A stretch of 64,000 bases of DNA from Jeongeupia sp. HS-3 (GTDB lineage Bacteria; Pseudomonadota; Gammaproteobacteria; Burkholderiales; Chitinibacteraceae), in assembly GCF_015140455.1 (NCBI RefSeq), contig NZ_AP024094.1, forward strand, positions 1,178,001 to 1,242,000, given 5' to 3'. Below are positions 21,301 to 30,434 of this stretch, piece by piece. The notes below the pieces were generated by a model, which saw nothing but the letters and a program-made list of their open reading frames with translations, was not told the DNA's origin and ran no database searches. Numbering within the stretch: the stretch's first letter is position 1; the number at the start of each line of letters is the position of its first letter. Both the position numbers and the translations under genes were made by a program.

Positions 21301-21870
21301 ATTGTCGCGGGTGTCGGCCAGCCGTGATTCGGTTTCGCGGCGGCGCTCCTTGTATTTGGAGACGCCAGCCGCCTCTTCGAGGAAATGCCGCAGCTCCTCG
21401 GGCTTGGCCTCGATGATGCGGCTGATCATGCCTTGCTCGATGATCGCGTAGCCGCCCTTGCCGACGCCGGTGCCAAGGAACAGGTCGGTAATATCGCGGC
21501 GGCGCACCGCCAGATTGTTGATGTAGTAGTTGGAATCGCCCTGCCGCGTCAGCACGCGCTTGATCGAAATCTCGGCGTACTGCTGCCACGGCCCGGCAGC
21601 CAGGCCGGCGCTATTGTCGAACACCAGCTCGACCGAAGCGCGACTAACCGGTTTGCGACTGGTCGAGCCGTTGAAAATCACGTCCTGCATCGATTCGCCG
21701 CGCAGCTGCTTGGCCGACGACTCGCCCAGCACCCAGCGCACCGCGTCGATCACGTTCGACTTGCCACAACCGTTCGGCCCGCACACCGCGACCAATTGGC
21801 CGGGCACGTGAATCGTGGTCGGATCGACGAAAGACTTGAATCCGGCGAGTTTGATATGGCGAAGGCGCAC
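18376..21870 (-). CDS. smc: Chromosome segregation protein SMC
   Basis: A condensin ATPase of 1164 residues, usual size. The N-terminal head holds the Walker A motif GPNGCGKSN (residues 31-39) and GESMQDVIFNGS. Two long coiled coils rich in Ala, Gln and Glu (about residues 170-500 and 650-1000) flank a hinge near residues 510-630 with Gly-containing turns (LHGGALSTPLGAPAGW). The C-terminal head carries the ABC signature LLSGGEKALTALSL and Walker B FCLLDEVDAPLDDAN. The start is a GTG at 21870. The cluster smc-zipA-ligA is conserved in related bacteria. No scpA or scpB is in this window. Confidence 0.96.
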   Translation of the reverse strand: MRLRHIKLAGFKSFVDPTTIHVPGQLVAVCGPNGCGKSNVIDAVRWVLGESSAKQLRGESMQDVIFNGSTSRKPVSRASVELVFDNSAGLAAGPWQQYAEISIKRVLTRQGDSNYYINNLAVRRRDITDLFLGTGVGKGGYAIIEQGMISRIIEAKPEELRHFLEEAAGVSKYKERRRETESRLADTRDNLARLDDIRQELLVQVDKLQAQAEVATEYQRLQAAITEKQNLLALRRKRDAAGDLDTARGRIAAAQNALEAQLAALRSHEAEIESLREHQLGATDQVQLAQAGLFEANAAVARLEQQLLHLRQTRERLQQQAGVTRDELAKVEQQARTAEQDGVDWQRKRDEAGLAVEEAALAFDDECQRQPELDAALGQQDQALQQARERFAIAHTAAQLAQQQSQQQDQAVAALAARRAKLASDLALPAQDDDLAALHAGIETLRASIDDSALAVEIQEDALDAEREQFSVLRIERERLALAQTDAAARCAAFAAEPAGDETALTQWLTQAGLSDVPTLLAQLDVEPDWATALEAVLGDALKGRIAADIPSQIAPASAVLLHGGALSTPLGAPAGWMPLLARISVRDADVVGVVGALLATVYCADSLEDAVQARHTLPGGGRFVTRDGHIVDAIAVRYHAASGEAGGLIRRQQAKELAEAALSELTPRLLAAQADSELLQRTVADREMTLKSLRQQHVAAQPRLLAMVNELSKREAAAIEVRLRREASSAALADIDQQYAEAVLAQQLAAAGLERAEASLPPLLAIVEAAQLARADADAAAVAQRDRLRMAEQAAQAARFAAQTAHDRLADLAHRGDALIEQAEVLRERLASQLIEFDGIDEAALDGDVQQAVELRGEKERLLAGSRDALNGIAQALRERETDKQAIEGALDPAREALSALKLREQEARLAFERFAAELAEAGADETVLLDKLGDGVKTPSLINEMSRLSQALNALGPVNLAALAELQGAQERAGYLASQSNDLAAAIETLEGAIRRIDRETRSLLQETYDAVNANLQELFPALFGGGHAELLLTGDEILDAGLQIMAQPPGKKNSTIHLLSGGEKALTALSLVFSLFRLNPAPFCLLDEVDAPLDDANTLRFCGLVKKMAERTQFLYISHNRLTMEMAEQLIGVTMQEQGVSRVVAVDIQQALTMRDSALAV

Positions 21871-21944
21871 GCGGGCATCTGCTTATGGAACGAAGCGCCG
21901 ATTGTAGCGGCCTGCGCCATGCAGGCACAGGCCGCGACGTGATG

Positions 21945-24725
21945 CTAGATGCGTGGGTTCGGGCTCACCCGGCCGATGGTCATGCCGGCCTCGGAAAGCC
22001 AGCGCTGCGCGCCCTCCCGCAAGCTCGCGGCATCGGTGGCCTCCAGCGCCTTGTACACCGCATCAACCCGGGTCACCGGCAGCCCGCCGGCGTCGTTGGT
22101 CAGTAGGTACAGACACAGCAGTTCGGGCACATCCAGCTCGGCCCGCGCCTCGCGCAATGCAATCCGCTTGGCCACCTGCAATTCGTCATCGCCTATCGGT
22201 TTGGCACGCAGGCTCGCAAGCTCGCCACGCGCCAGCTCAACCGCTTCGTCCTCATACTTTGGATCGACGTCGAAACCAACCACCAACTGGGCCAACTGCG
22301 CCGAACTGGGCAGCAACTGATAGCCGGTGGCCGGCGAATAACTGACGCCGCTGCCATCGCGCAAACGCAGCCGCAAGCGTTCATCAAGCACCGTCCGCAA
22401 TAATCGAGCCTGCGCCACCGTCTGCGGTGACCACGCCTGACGGGTATTGAATTCGATCCGCACATAGCTGCTGCGTCGCGTGGTATCGGTCACCTGCACC
22501 GAACCACCGGCAACGGCCTTGATCGGCGCAATCACCGTCGGGGCGATGTCATCGCGCCTGGGCAAGTTGGCCAGCCACGTTTCCAGCAAGGGCTTGACCA
22601 CGGCCGGATCGAAATCGCCGACCAGACCAAGCGTAAACCGTGATGGATCGCCATAAAGCTGGCGCACGACCATTTCGATTTCACTACCGTCGAAATCGTC
22701 AAACCAGCGCGGATTGGCGCCTTGCATCCGGTAATCGTCGGGAAATGCGGCCACGCGCATGTCCTGCCACATCAACCTGGCCACGCTGTTGAGCGGCGTA
22801 TCGGCCTTGATCAACGTCTCGCGACCGCTGATACCCAAACGGTCGTAATCAAAGTCCCGATAAAACCGGTGGTGCAGCTCGGCCAGCGCCGTTTTCAGCC
22901 CGGCGGCTGGCGCATTGCCGTAAAAACCGAACCATTCCGATTCGACCGAACTCATCATGGTCACGCCATCGGCAAGGCGAATCCGCGCCACCTCCGACTG
23001 CGGCAGCCGCGCCACCGTGCTCCGCGCAATGGCTGTGGGCATGGTCAACGCCGCCGCATACTGCGCTTCACCGAACTGGAATTGCCCACCCATCGCGCCA
23101 AAACGGAAATACACCAGCCCCTTGCCATCGGAAATGGGTCGCAGCAACACCTTGATGCCGTTGGACAAGACCAGCGTTTCCACCTCGCCTGCGCGCTGAT
23201 CGCTGCGGATCGACCCCGGCTCGGCCTTGGGCGCCGGAAACGCCAGCATGGCGTAATCAGCGAATGCCGCCGGTTGCGGCCCGGGTTTGAAGTCGGCGTA
23301 CCAACTCAGCACCGCTGCTCGATCAGGGAATTGCTTGACGTGCTTTTGCTGGAAAGCCAGTTGCAGATAGCGTGGCCGCCCGAGCGCAGCACCGAGCAGA
23401 CGGGAAAGATCCTGCGCCTTGACCGGTTCGATCGCCTTGCGCACGGCCGGCATTTCGGTGCGGCTGTTGCTCCACGGATGCTGGCCCTGCGCCGCCTGCA
23501 CCAGTAGCTCGGCCTCGGCTTTGGCACGGTCACGATCATTGGCATGCCATTGCACCACCGAACCCAGATATTCGCGCTTGAGTTGCGCCAGCGTTGCATC
23601 GTCGAACGGCTGGGCAACGAACGCGGCCAGCTGGCCTTCCAGGTTCAGCACTTGCTCGCGCGTCGCCAGCTTGTCGTTGTGCTTGTTCAACTCCGGACCG
23701 AGCTGAAAGCCGAAGTTCAAGATGGGCTGGCCATCGTCACGCCAACGCCAGTCGATTTGATAATTTACCCCGCGCTGCGCCAGACGCTGCTTGAGCGCGT
23801 ACTTCAGAAACGAGGCGACATACGCAAGACGAACCCCGTCCGCAGTGGCGAAATTCGGGTGTGGAAATGAAATTCCCAAGTTCGCCCAATCGTTCATGCC
23901 ATCGTTCACCGGCGTCACCGCATAGGCCAAATCCTTCGATGCCGGCTGCAGTGGGCGCAACTGGCCGACACGAGCACCTCTGGCCTCGGCCGGCAAAGCG
24001 GAAAAACGCTCACGCAGCGCTGATTCAACCTGCCTGGTATCAACGTCACCGGTGACGATCACCGTCATTCGGCTCGGCACATACAGGCGCCGATACAGCG
24101 CCTGTAAATCAGCGGCCGACATCTGCTGCACCGAATCCGCCGTGCCGTACGACCAACTGCCGCCGCCCGTACCATGCTGGTACAAATGGCGCTCCTGCTC
24201 CCAGAAATTGACCCAGGGATTGTTGTGCCGGCCGCGCAGCTCTTCGGCCACCACTTTGCGCTCCGCAGTCACGACGGCGGGATCAAAACGAATGCCCGCC
24301 GCCATGCCGGCCAGAACCTTGAGGCCCGCAGTGACGCCAGCGGCATCGCCGTGCGGCAGCGCCAGCTGATAGGTCGTCGCAGCCGGCAAAGTCCAGCCGT
24401 TCAGGTGCTCGCCAAAGCGAAACCCTTGCGTGCGCAAATAGGGAATCAGCGTGCCGTTCGGATACGCCTCGGTATCGCGAAATGCCAGATGCTCGATCAG
24501 GTGCATGCCACCTTCAAGCCTAGCGTCCTGAACGTCGACCTCGCCAGCGTTGACGATCAGGCGAAATTCGATCTCACCCACCGGCCGATCAGTGTGCCGG
24601 ATCGCATATTTGAGGCCGTTATCCAGCGCACCCACCCGGTCACCCGAGTCGGCCAGCACCGAACCGGCGCAACACATGGACACCGCCACCCAAAACAGCC
24701 GCCACAAACCCGGTTGCCTACGCAT
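21945..24725 (-). CDS. M16 family zinc metallopeptidase (insulinase/pitrilysin type), secreted
   Basis: A large periplasmic protease of 926 residues. It has a signal peptide (RRQPGLWRLFWVAVSMCCAG, cleavage near ADS) and the inverted zinc motif HLIEH (residues 75-79) with a downstream Glu in AERKVVAEELRGR. A second, inactive M16-like half follows, as in pitrilysin-type clamshell peptidases. Substrates are probably peptides or small proteins; these are not identifiable here. I chose ATG 24725 because it starts directly with the signal peptide. The preceding 18 codons are not signal-like. No terminator with a T-run was seen after the stop. Confidence 0.87.
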   Translation of the reverse strand: MRRQPGLWRLFWVAVSMCCAGSVLADSGDRVGALDNGLKYAIRHTDRPVGEIEFRLIVNAGEVDVQDARLEGGMHLIEHLAFRDTEAYPNGTLIPYLRTQGFRFGEHLNGWTLPAATTYQLALPHGDAAGVTAGLKVLAGMAAGIRFDPAVVTAERKVVAEELRGRHNNPWVNFWEQERHLYQHGTGGGSWSYGTADSVQQMSAADLQALYRRLYVPSRMTVIVTGDVDTRQVESALRERFSALPAEARGARVGQLRPLQPASKDLAYAVTPVNDGMNDWANLGISFPHPNFATADGVRLAYVASFLKYALKQRLAQRGVNYQIDWRWRDDGQPILNFGFQLGPELNKHNDKLATREQVLNLEGQLAAFVAQPFDDATLAQLKREYLGSVVQWHANDRDRAKAEAELLVQAAQGQHPWSNSRTEMPAVRKAIEPVKAQDLSRLLGAALGRPRYLQLAFQQKHVKQFPDRAAVLSWYADFKPGPQPAAFADYAMLAFPAPKAEPGSIRSDQRAGEVETLVLSNGIKVLLRPISDGKGLVYFRFGAMGGQFQFGEAQYAAALTMPTAIARSTVARLPQSEVARIRLADGVTMMSSVESEWFGFYGNAPAAGLKTALAELHHRFYRDFDYDRLGISGRETLIKADTPLNSVARLMWQDMRVAAFPDDYRMQGANPRWFDDFDGSEIEMVVRQLYGDPSRFTLGLVGDFDPAVVKPLLETWLANLPRRDDIAPTVIAPIKAVAGGSVQVTDTTRRSSYVRIEFNTRQAWSPQTVAQARLLRTVLDERLRLRLRDGSGVSYSPATGYQLLPSSAQLAQLVVGFDVDPKYEDEAVELARGELASLRAKPIGDDELQVAKRIALREARAELDVPELLCLYLLTNDAGGLPVTRVDAVYKALEATDAASLREGAQRWLSEAGMTIGRVSPNPRI

Positions 24726-24829
24726 ATCCGCACACACCCTGTCATATAAATGACAAATTGTACGGCAACAACCAAGCAAAATAATTGCGACGCGATTACC
24801 AAATCAATGACATATCGCAAGCATCCGTC

Positions 24830-25915
24830 TTATTTCTGGATCACGATCTTCGGGAATTTGGCCGAAAAATCCTGCGCCTTGTCGGCGATCTTGATCGCCA
24901 CCTTGCGGGCGATCGCCTTGTAGAGCTCAGCGATTTTCCCCTCAGGATCGGCAGCAACGCTGGGCTTACCGGCATCGACACCAAGACGGATCGACAGATC
25001 CAGCGGCAACTTGCCCAGCAGATCGACACCGTAATCCTCACCCATGCGCGCACCGCCGCCCTCGCCGAAGATCGGCTCGATGTGCCCGCAGTTCGAGCAC
25101 ACATGCGTACTCATGTTTTCGACGATGCCAAGAATCGGCACACCGACCTTCTCGAACATCTTCAGCCCCTTGCGCGCGTCGAGCAGCGCGATGTCCTGCG
25201 GCGTGGTGACGATCACCGCGCCGGTCAGCGGCACCTTCTGGCTCAGCGTCAGCTGGATATCACCGGTACCCGGTGGCAGGTCGATGATCAGATAATCGAC
25301 ATCGTCCCACAGCGTGTCGTTCAGCAACTGCTGCAAGGCCTGGGTCACCATCGGCCCGCGCCAGACCATCGGCTGCTCGGGGTCGATGAGAAAGCCGATC
25401 GACATCGTCTGCACGCCATAGGCGACAATCGGCTCAATGTGCTTGTTGTCTGGCGACTGCGGCTTGGCGTCGGCGACGCCCATCATCAAGGGTTGCGACG
25501 GCCCGTAGATGTCTGCATCCAGCAAACCGACACGCGCGCCTTCCGCCGACAAGGCCAGCGCCAGATTGACCGCGGTCGTCGACTTGCCGACGCCGCCCTT
25601 GCCGCTGGCCACGGCAATGACGTTTTTTACGTTCTGAAGCAAAGGCACGCCGCGCTGAACCGAGTGCGCAATGATCTGGCTCGATACCGCCACGGTCACC
25701 GCGTTCACACCTTCAAGCGCCTTGAGCGCTGCTTCAAACTGGGCACGTACCAAACCAAACTGGCTGGCTGCTGGATAGCCGAGGACGATGTCCGCGTAAA
25801 CGTGGCCATCCACAAGCGCAAGGCGCTTGACGCTCTTGCTCGACGCGTAGGTCTTGCCGGTACTGGGGTCAACGAGCGCGGCAATCGCCGCCTGCAGGAA
25901 GTCGGGTTGGGACAT
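24830..25915 (-). CDS. apbC: Iron-sulfur cluster carrier protein ApbC (Mrp family)
   Basis: A P-loop ATPase of 361 residues that binds and transfers Fe-S clusters. The N-terminal MIP18-like domain (LQAAIAALVDPSTGKTYAS) is followed by the deviant Walker A motif GKGGVGKST (ASGKGGVGKSTTAVNLALAL), DADIYGPSQP, and the cluster-binding CSNCGH near residue 280. The ATG at 25915 has AAGGA ten bases upstream. The frame extends upstream to 25981, but that segment (MSFISRLFGAV) is not usual for the family. The gene stands alone, about 100 bases from the M16 protease start. Confidence 0.93.
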   Translation of the reverse strand: MSQPDFLQAAIAALVDPSTGKTYASSKSVKRLALVDGHVYADIVLGYPAASQFGLVRAQFEAALKALEGVNAVTVAVSSQIIAHSVQRGVPLLQNVKNVIAVASGKGGVGKSTTAVNLALALSAEGARVGLLDADIYGPSQPLMMGVADAKPQSPDNKHIEPIVAYGVQTMSIGFLIDPEQPMVWRGPMVTQALQQLLNDTLWDDVDYLIIDLPPGTGDIQLTLSQKVPLTGAVIVTTPQDIALLDARKGLKMFEKVGVPILGIVENMSTHVCSNCGHIEPIFGEGGGARMGEDYGVDLLGKLPLDLSIRLGVDAGKPSVAADPEGKIAELYKAIARKVAIKIADKAQDFSAKFPKIVIQK

Positions 25916-26030
25916 GGGCGGGGTTCCTTCACGCACAGCGCCAAAAAGGCGGGAGATAAACGACATGGTGGCCGGCCGCAAGGGCCATGGTTGACTGGAT
26001 TAGTCGGCTATTTTCGCGGATTGACCGCAT

Positions 26031-26061
26031 AAAAACAAACACCCCGCACAATGCGGGGTGT
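26031..26061 (-). terminator. Terminator of the patatin-like gene
   Basis: ACACCCCGCA / TGCGGGGTGT with a three-base loop, followed on the minus strand by TTGTTTTTAT. It lies 25 bases after the stop of the patatin autotransporter gene and separates it from apbC. Confidence 0.88.
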
Positions 26062-26086
26062 CCATGGACGCGATCAGCACCGGGAC

Positions 26087-28312
26087 TCAGTACGGGTTGC
26101 CCAGCATCACGTAGAAGCGGGCCTTCTTGTTGTCGCCGTATGCGGCGGCGACGTAGAACGGGCCAAGATAGGTATCCATGCCGACAAAAGCCGTCACCGA
26201 CGTATGTAGATCATTATCATCTTTGTTGACCGCGTCGAACAATTGCCCCAATTCAAGCGCCCCGCCGATATAGATGCCGCTATCCGGAACCAGAAAAGAC
26301 AAGGGATGGTACAAAGCGATGCGCCCATAAGCCAACCTATCGCCGATGATTTCCTGATAACCATAACTGGAAAGATTCATGAATCCCCCCAGCCATTGAA
26401 TATCGTTCAACGCATCGTCACCGCCGCCTTCCTGCGTCACGGCGTGCAGTTTGACATGGCCACCAAACCCGCCCAACTTGAAACCTTTGACCAAGGTCGC
26501 ACTGGCTTGGCTATAAGGTTCGAAATCGCCCGATTCGGTACTACCGCCAAAAGACTGGTACAACGAGGCATTAAAGTACGCGCCCTCGGTCGGGAAATTC
26601 AGACTGTCGAGCTGATCGTAATAGATGCGTAAACGCGCACCCCAATCTTTTTGGTTGTAGTTTTCCAGCGTATTGTTGCCTTCCTCATCAGGAATAAACC
26701 CGATATCACGCGAAGCGCGATACTGGTTATACGCCAGGCCAAAACGAATCTCGCCATATTTACCATAGCCCGAGCCGAGATCCAGCCCCGCCTTCTCCCG
26801 GCGATACTTGAACTGGGCAGCCTTGCTGCCGTCAAGCCAGACATCGACAGGCTGATTTTCGACACTGAAATAAGGTGAAATAAATGCGTAGCCATCCAGT
26901 TGCAAGGGCTGATAGAACTCGGTCACAAATTGGGTGTGGTCGCCAAGGCGTAGCAGCGTGGACCATTCACCACCCAGGCTGTTGATCCAGGTACGACGGT
27001 AGCGTGCAGCCAAGCTGTAGCGATTATCGGTATCGAAGTCGGTACTCAGTGCCAGACCCAGATTCAGATAATTTGGCCCCCAGCTTTTTTCTACCGGCGT
27101 TAGCCGGAACAGTTGGCCGTTCGGGGTATCGATCAGCTCGTAATCAAGCTGCGAAAAATCGCCGCGGGCATAGGTCTTGGTCAAACGTTCGCTGAACGCG
27201 GCGTTATCCAGCGGCTTGCCCGGGCTAATATCAAGTGCGCCCTTCAATACGTCCGGATTCACATAGTCGAGCTGAGCGACTTGCACTTCGTTGATCGGTT
27301 TTGCCGCCAACTGCCTGGATTGCCGCGCCACCAGCCAATTCCGGTAATCAGTTGCCGGCAACGCATAACGCTCCAGCTCGGCCAAATGCAGTTTCGCCGC
27401 GGCTTCACCGCGCTCAATCAGTTGCTTGGTCTTGGTGAAATCCGAGCTACCGAGTTTATCGAGCTGCGGCGCAATCAAGATATCGCTGCCCGACTTCAAG
27501 CTGGCAATCTGCGGTCGCTGGTTCTGTAAAATCATCAGCCGGGTGTATTGATCGGCCACCGAAAACAGACTGTCGATTTCACTGCTTTTGAGCGGCGGCG
27601 ACGCCACATCGATGGCAATGACAACGTCGGCGCACAGCTTGCGTGCCACGTCGATACCCATATTGCGGGAGAGCCCGCCATCGACCAGCGTATGCCCTTC
27701 CAGCGGCACCGGCGGAAACACCCCCGGCACGGCCATGCTGGCGCGCATGGCGCTGACGATATCGCCGTCGCCGAGCACAACCATCTCGCCGGTCTCAAGA
27801 TCGGTCGCAATCGCCCGGTACGGCGTCGCCAACTGGTCAAAATGCGCGACCGTGCCGCCGTAAGTCAGTTCGCGCAGAAAATACTCGACCTTCTGGGTGC
27901 TGATCGCCGAACGGGGAAACGCAATCGTGCCATTGTCGCGCACCCCGAGTTCGATCGGCACCTGGCTGACCCGATCAAGTTCCTTTTGCCGAAACGACGA
28001 CATCTGCCGCGGCAGACTGCTACTCAATAGGTCGTCCCAGTTGGCCTTCTCGCTCTGCTCGGCCAGCTCCTCGGGCGTGCGCCCTGCCGCATAGCCGCCA
28101 GCGACCAGCGCGCCGATGCTGGTGCCCACGATGCAATCGATCGGCACCCGTGCCTCTTCGAGCACCTTGAGGACGCCGATATGCGCCAGACCACGCGCAC
28201 CGCCGCCGCCCAACACCAAGCCAATCCGAGGACGCGCCGGCTCGGCAGCGCCCGATGCAGCCATGACAACGCCGATGACACCATTTGCCACGATGAACCA
28301 AAAACGCCGCAT
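26087..28312 (-). CDS. Patatin-like phospholipase with outer-membrane barrel (PlpD-like, type Vd secretion)
   Basis: A protein of 741 residues. Signal peptide (residues 1-23), then a patatin lipase domain with oxyanion loop GGGGARG (35-41), nucleophile GTSIG (Ser65) and the catalytic-dyad Asp in LVDGGLSRN. A short POTRA-like module follows (VAQLDYVNPDVLKGALDISPG), then a C-terminal region of alternating amphipathic strands ending in FYVMLGNPY, as in BamA/Omp85-type barrels. This architecture is that of Pseudomonas PlpD, which exports its own lipase domain. Whether the lipase is released is unknown. Its own hairpin terminator follows. Confidence 0.9.
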   Translation of the reverse strand: MRRFWFIVANGVIGVVMAASGAAEPARPRIGLVLGGGGARGLAHIGVLKVLEEARVPIDCIVGTSIGALVAGGYAAGRTPEELAEQSEKANWDDLLSSSLPRQMSSFRQKELDRVSQVPIELGVRDNGTIAFPRSAISTQKVEYFLRELTYGGTVAHFDQLATPYRAIATDLETGEMVVLGDGDIVSAMRASMAVPGVFPPVPLEGHTLVDGGLSRNMGIDVARKLCADVVIAIDVASPPLKSSEIDSLFSVADQYTRLMILQNQRPQIASLKSGSDILIAPQLDKLGSSDFTKTKQLIERGEAAAKLHLAELERYALPATDYRNWLVARQSRQLAAKPINEVQVAQLDYVNPDVLKGALDISPGKPLDNAAFSERLTKTYARGDFSQLDYELIDTPNGQLFRLTPVEKSWGPNYLNLGLALSTDFDTDNRYSLAARYRRTWINSLGGEWSTLLRLGDHTQFVTEFYQPLQLDGYAFISPYFSVENQPVDVWLDGSKAAQFKYRREKAGLDLGSGYGKYGEIRFGLAYNQYRASRDIGFIPDEEGNNTLENYNQKDWGARLRIYYDQLDSLNFPTEGAYFNASLYQSFGGSTESGDFEPYSQASATLVKGFKLGGFGGHVKLHAVTQEGGGDDALNDIQWLGGFMNLSSYGYQEIIGDRLAYGRIALYHPLSFLVPDSGIYIGGALELGQLFDAVNKDDNDLHTSVTAFVGMDTYLGPFYVAAAYGDNKKARFYVMLGNPY

Positions 28313-28360
28313 TCAATCCCTGCTAAATTGCTTGTATCGTCAACATTATACGAGCTCGAC

Positions 28361-29035
28361 ATGCAACTCATTGCCCATCGCGGCTTGGCGCGCACCGTAC
28401 CGGAAAACACCCTCGCCGCATTCGCGGCTGCATTATCCAGCGGCTTTGACGGTTTGGAAACCGACGTTCGCCTTTGCGCGGATGGTGAAGCCATATTATT
28501 TCACGACCGCGTCACCGCCAATGGCACCCCAGTCGCGCTGCTAAGCCGCAAAATGCTCTCACAGCAAGTCGGCTATCTGGTGCCGACCCTGGCAGAAGCC
28601 CTCGACACCTTTCCCGATGCCCACTGGAACCTCGAAATCAAATCCGGGGATGCCGTGCAAGCCGCGTTTGAAATCATCTCTGCCTCGCGCCGACCGCAGC
28701 GCTTGCTGCTCTCGTCGTTTCGGCACGATATCGTCGTTGCCGCGGCTGAGCTGCTGCGTATCGAATGTGCATTGCTGATCGCGCATCGCCCAAGCACGCT
28801 CGGCGAGCTGGTGCATACCGCCTTGCCGCACGAACGCCTGAGAAGCATCGTCTGGGATTTTGAGATCATTGACGCACCCTTAATCGAACAAGCCGCCAAC
28901 CTCGGCTTTCGCAGCCACGTGTATGGCGCTCAAACACTATACGAGCACGCCTTCTGCCGGGATTGCCAAGTGCATGCGGTCATTACCGACTACCCGGAGT
29001 TCGTTGGCCTGACCCCCGCGCCGGCACTGCAATAA
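28361..29035 (+). CDS. Glycerophosphodiester phosphodiesterase
   Basis: A cytosolic enzyme of 224 residues (no signal peptide) that hydrolyses glycerophosphodiesters to glycerol-3-phosphate and an alcohol, resembling UgpQ. Family residues are in order: HRGLARTVPENTLAAF (catalytic His and Glu), GLETDVRL (metal Glu and Asp), FHD (second His), and LEIKSG. It is divergent from the patatin gene, whose start is 48 bases away. The preceding ATG choice is supported by the exact start at the barrel-like MQLIAHRG. Sequence ends GLTPAPALQ. Confidence 0.9.
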   Translation: MQLIAHRGLARTVPENTLAAFAAALSSGFDGLETDVRLCADGEAILFHDRVTANGTPVALLSRKMLSQQVGYLVPTLAEALDTFPDAHWNLEIKSGDAVQAAFEIISASRRPQRLLLSSFRHDIVVAAAELLRIECALLIAHRPSTLGELVHTALPHERLRSIVWDFEIIDAPLIEQAANLGFRSHVYGAQTLYEHAFCRDCQVHAVITDYPEFVGLTPAPALQ

Positions 29036-29120
29036 ATGAATGACGTCAAGCGCAATCAGGCATTGCGCGCAAAACCGGCATGCGTCACCATGCCGCCGCC
29101 ATAACTGCAGATTGCCCCCC

Positions 29121-30434
29121 ATGCTATTGATCGAATTTGCCGTCGTCCTTGCCGCCATCCTGATTGGTGCACGCCTTGGCGGCATCGGCCTCGGCGTGAT
29201 GGGCGGGCTCGGGCTCGCCGTCCTGACCTTTGTTTTCGGGCTTAAACCGGCAACAGCTCCGATCGACGTCATGTTGATGATTGTCGCCGTCATCACTGCA
29301 GCTGGTTGCCTGCAGGCGGCGGGAGGGATGGATTTCCTCGTCCACGTAGCCGAAAAGCTGTTGCGCCGTCACCCCAAGCGCATCACCTGGTTTGCCCCGC
29401 TGATCACTTATACCTTTACCGTATTCGCCGGCACCGGCCATGTCGCCTACTCGGTGCTGCCGGTCATTGCCGAGGTCGCGCGCGAATCTGGCATTCGCCC
29501 GGAACGGCCGCTCTCCATCAGTGTTATTTCCTCACAAGCCGGCATTACCGCAAACCCGATTTCTGCCGCAACAGTGGCACTGCTGTCGCTGCTATCCCCG
29601 GAGGGCGTGGGTTTGCCGGACATCCTGATGATCGCGATTCCGGCAACATTGTTTGGCACGCTCGCCGGCGCCTTCGTGGCAAGCCGCTTGGGCGTTGAAC
29701 TGGATCAGGATCCGATTTACCAAGCCAAGCTTGCCGCCGGAGATCTGCCATCAAATACCGGGGCGGAACAAGCCGTGCTGCCGCGATCCGCCAGATGGTC
29801 AGTCTGGATCTTTCTGGCCGCAGCGTTCTCCGTCGTCATGCTTGGTTCGTTTCCGGCACTACGCCCATCCTGGGGGGCTGGCGATCAACTCGTTCGTCTC
29901 GATATGGCCCAAGCCATCCAGATCGTCATGCTTTCGGCATCCGCGCTGATACTGCTGATCAGCAAGGTCGACCCGGATCAGGTCGTACGCGGTAGCGTTT
30001 TTCGCGCAGGTGCAGCCGCGGTGATCGGCATCTTCGGTATCGCCTGGATGGGCGACACCTTCATTCAGGGCAACATCGCTTTCTTCTCGAGCAATATTCA
30101 AGCCGCCGTCAGCGCGGCGCCATGGTTATTTGCGATCGCCCTGTTCGGCATGTCGATCCTGCTTTATTCACAGGCCGCCACAATCCGGGCACTGCTCCCT
30201 TTGGGCATCGCACTCGGCATTCCCGCGCCGGCGTTGATCGCGATGTTTCCCAGTGTAAACGGCTACTTTTTCATTCCGAATTACCCCACGGTCATCGCCG
30301 CGATCAATTTCGATCAGACAGGGACAACCCGAATCGGGCGCTGGCTACTCAACCACAGCTTCATGCTGCCCGGGCTGACGTGCTCCTTTATCAGCGTCAC
30401 CAGCGGCTTCGCGCTCATTCAGCTCTTGATGTGA
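29121..30434 (+). CDS. Anaerobic C4-dicarboxylate transporter, DcuA/DcuB family
   Basis: An inner-membrane carrier of 437 residues with about ten hydrophobic helices. It matches the Dcu family through GARLGGIGLGVMGGLGLAVL near the start, EKLLRRHPKRITWFAP, FAGTGHVAYSVLPVIAEVAR and IRPERPLSISVISSQAGITA. Such carriers exchange succinate for fumarate, malate or aspartate during anaerobic respiration. The sequence is intermediate between DcuA and DcuB, so I give no gene letter. The start is the ATG at 29121; the longer frame upstream reads through the preceding gene's 3' region. A 540-base stretch without a confident gene follows. Confidence 0.88.
   Translation: MLLIEFAVVLAAILIGARLGGIGLGVMGGLGLAVLTFVFGLKPATAPIDVMLMIVAVITAAGCLQAAGGMDFLVHVAEKLLRRHPKRITWFAPLITYTFTVFAGTGHVAYSVLPVIAEVARESGIRPERPLSISVISSQAGITANPISAATVALLSLLSPEGVGLPDILMIAIPATLFGTLAGAFVASRLGVELDQDPIYQAKLAAGDLPSNTGAEQAVLPRSARWSVWIFLAAAFSVVMLGSFPALRPSWGAGDQLVRLDMAQAIQIVMLSASALILLISKVDPDQVVRGSVFRAGAAAVIGIFGIAWMGDTFIQGNIAFFSSNIQAAVSAAPWLFAIALFGMSILLYSQAATIRALLPLGIALGIPAPALIAMFPSVNGYFFIPNYPTVIAAINFDQTGTTRIGRWLLNHSFMLPGLTCSFISVTSGFALIQLLM

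Noticed and set aside
21871-21944. Hairpin between the M16 protease stop and smc start
   Set aside because: CGGCCTGTGCC and GGCGCAGGCCG pair, but no T-run follows on the relevant strand, so I did not call a terminator.
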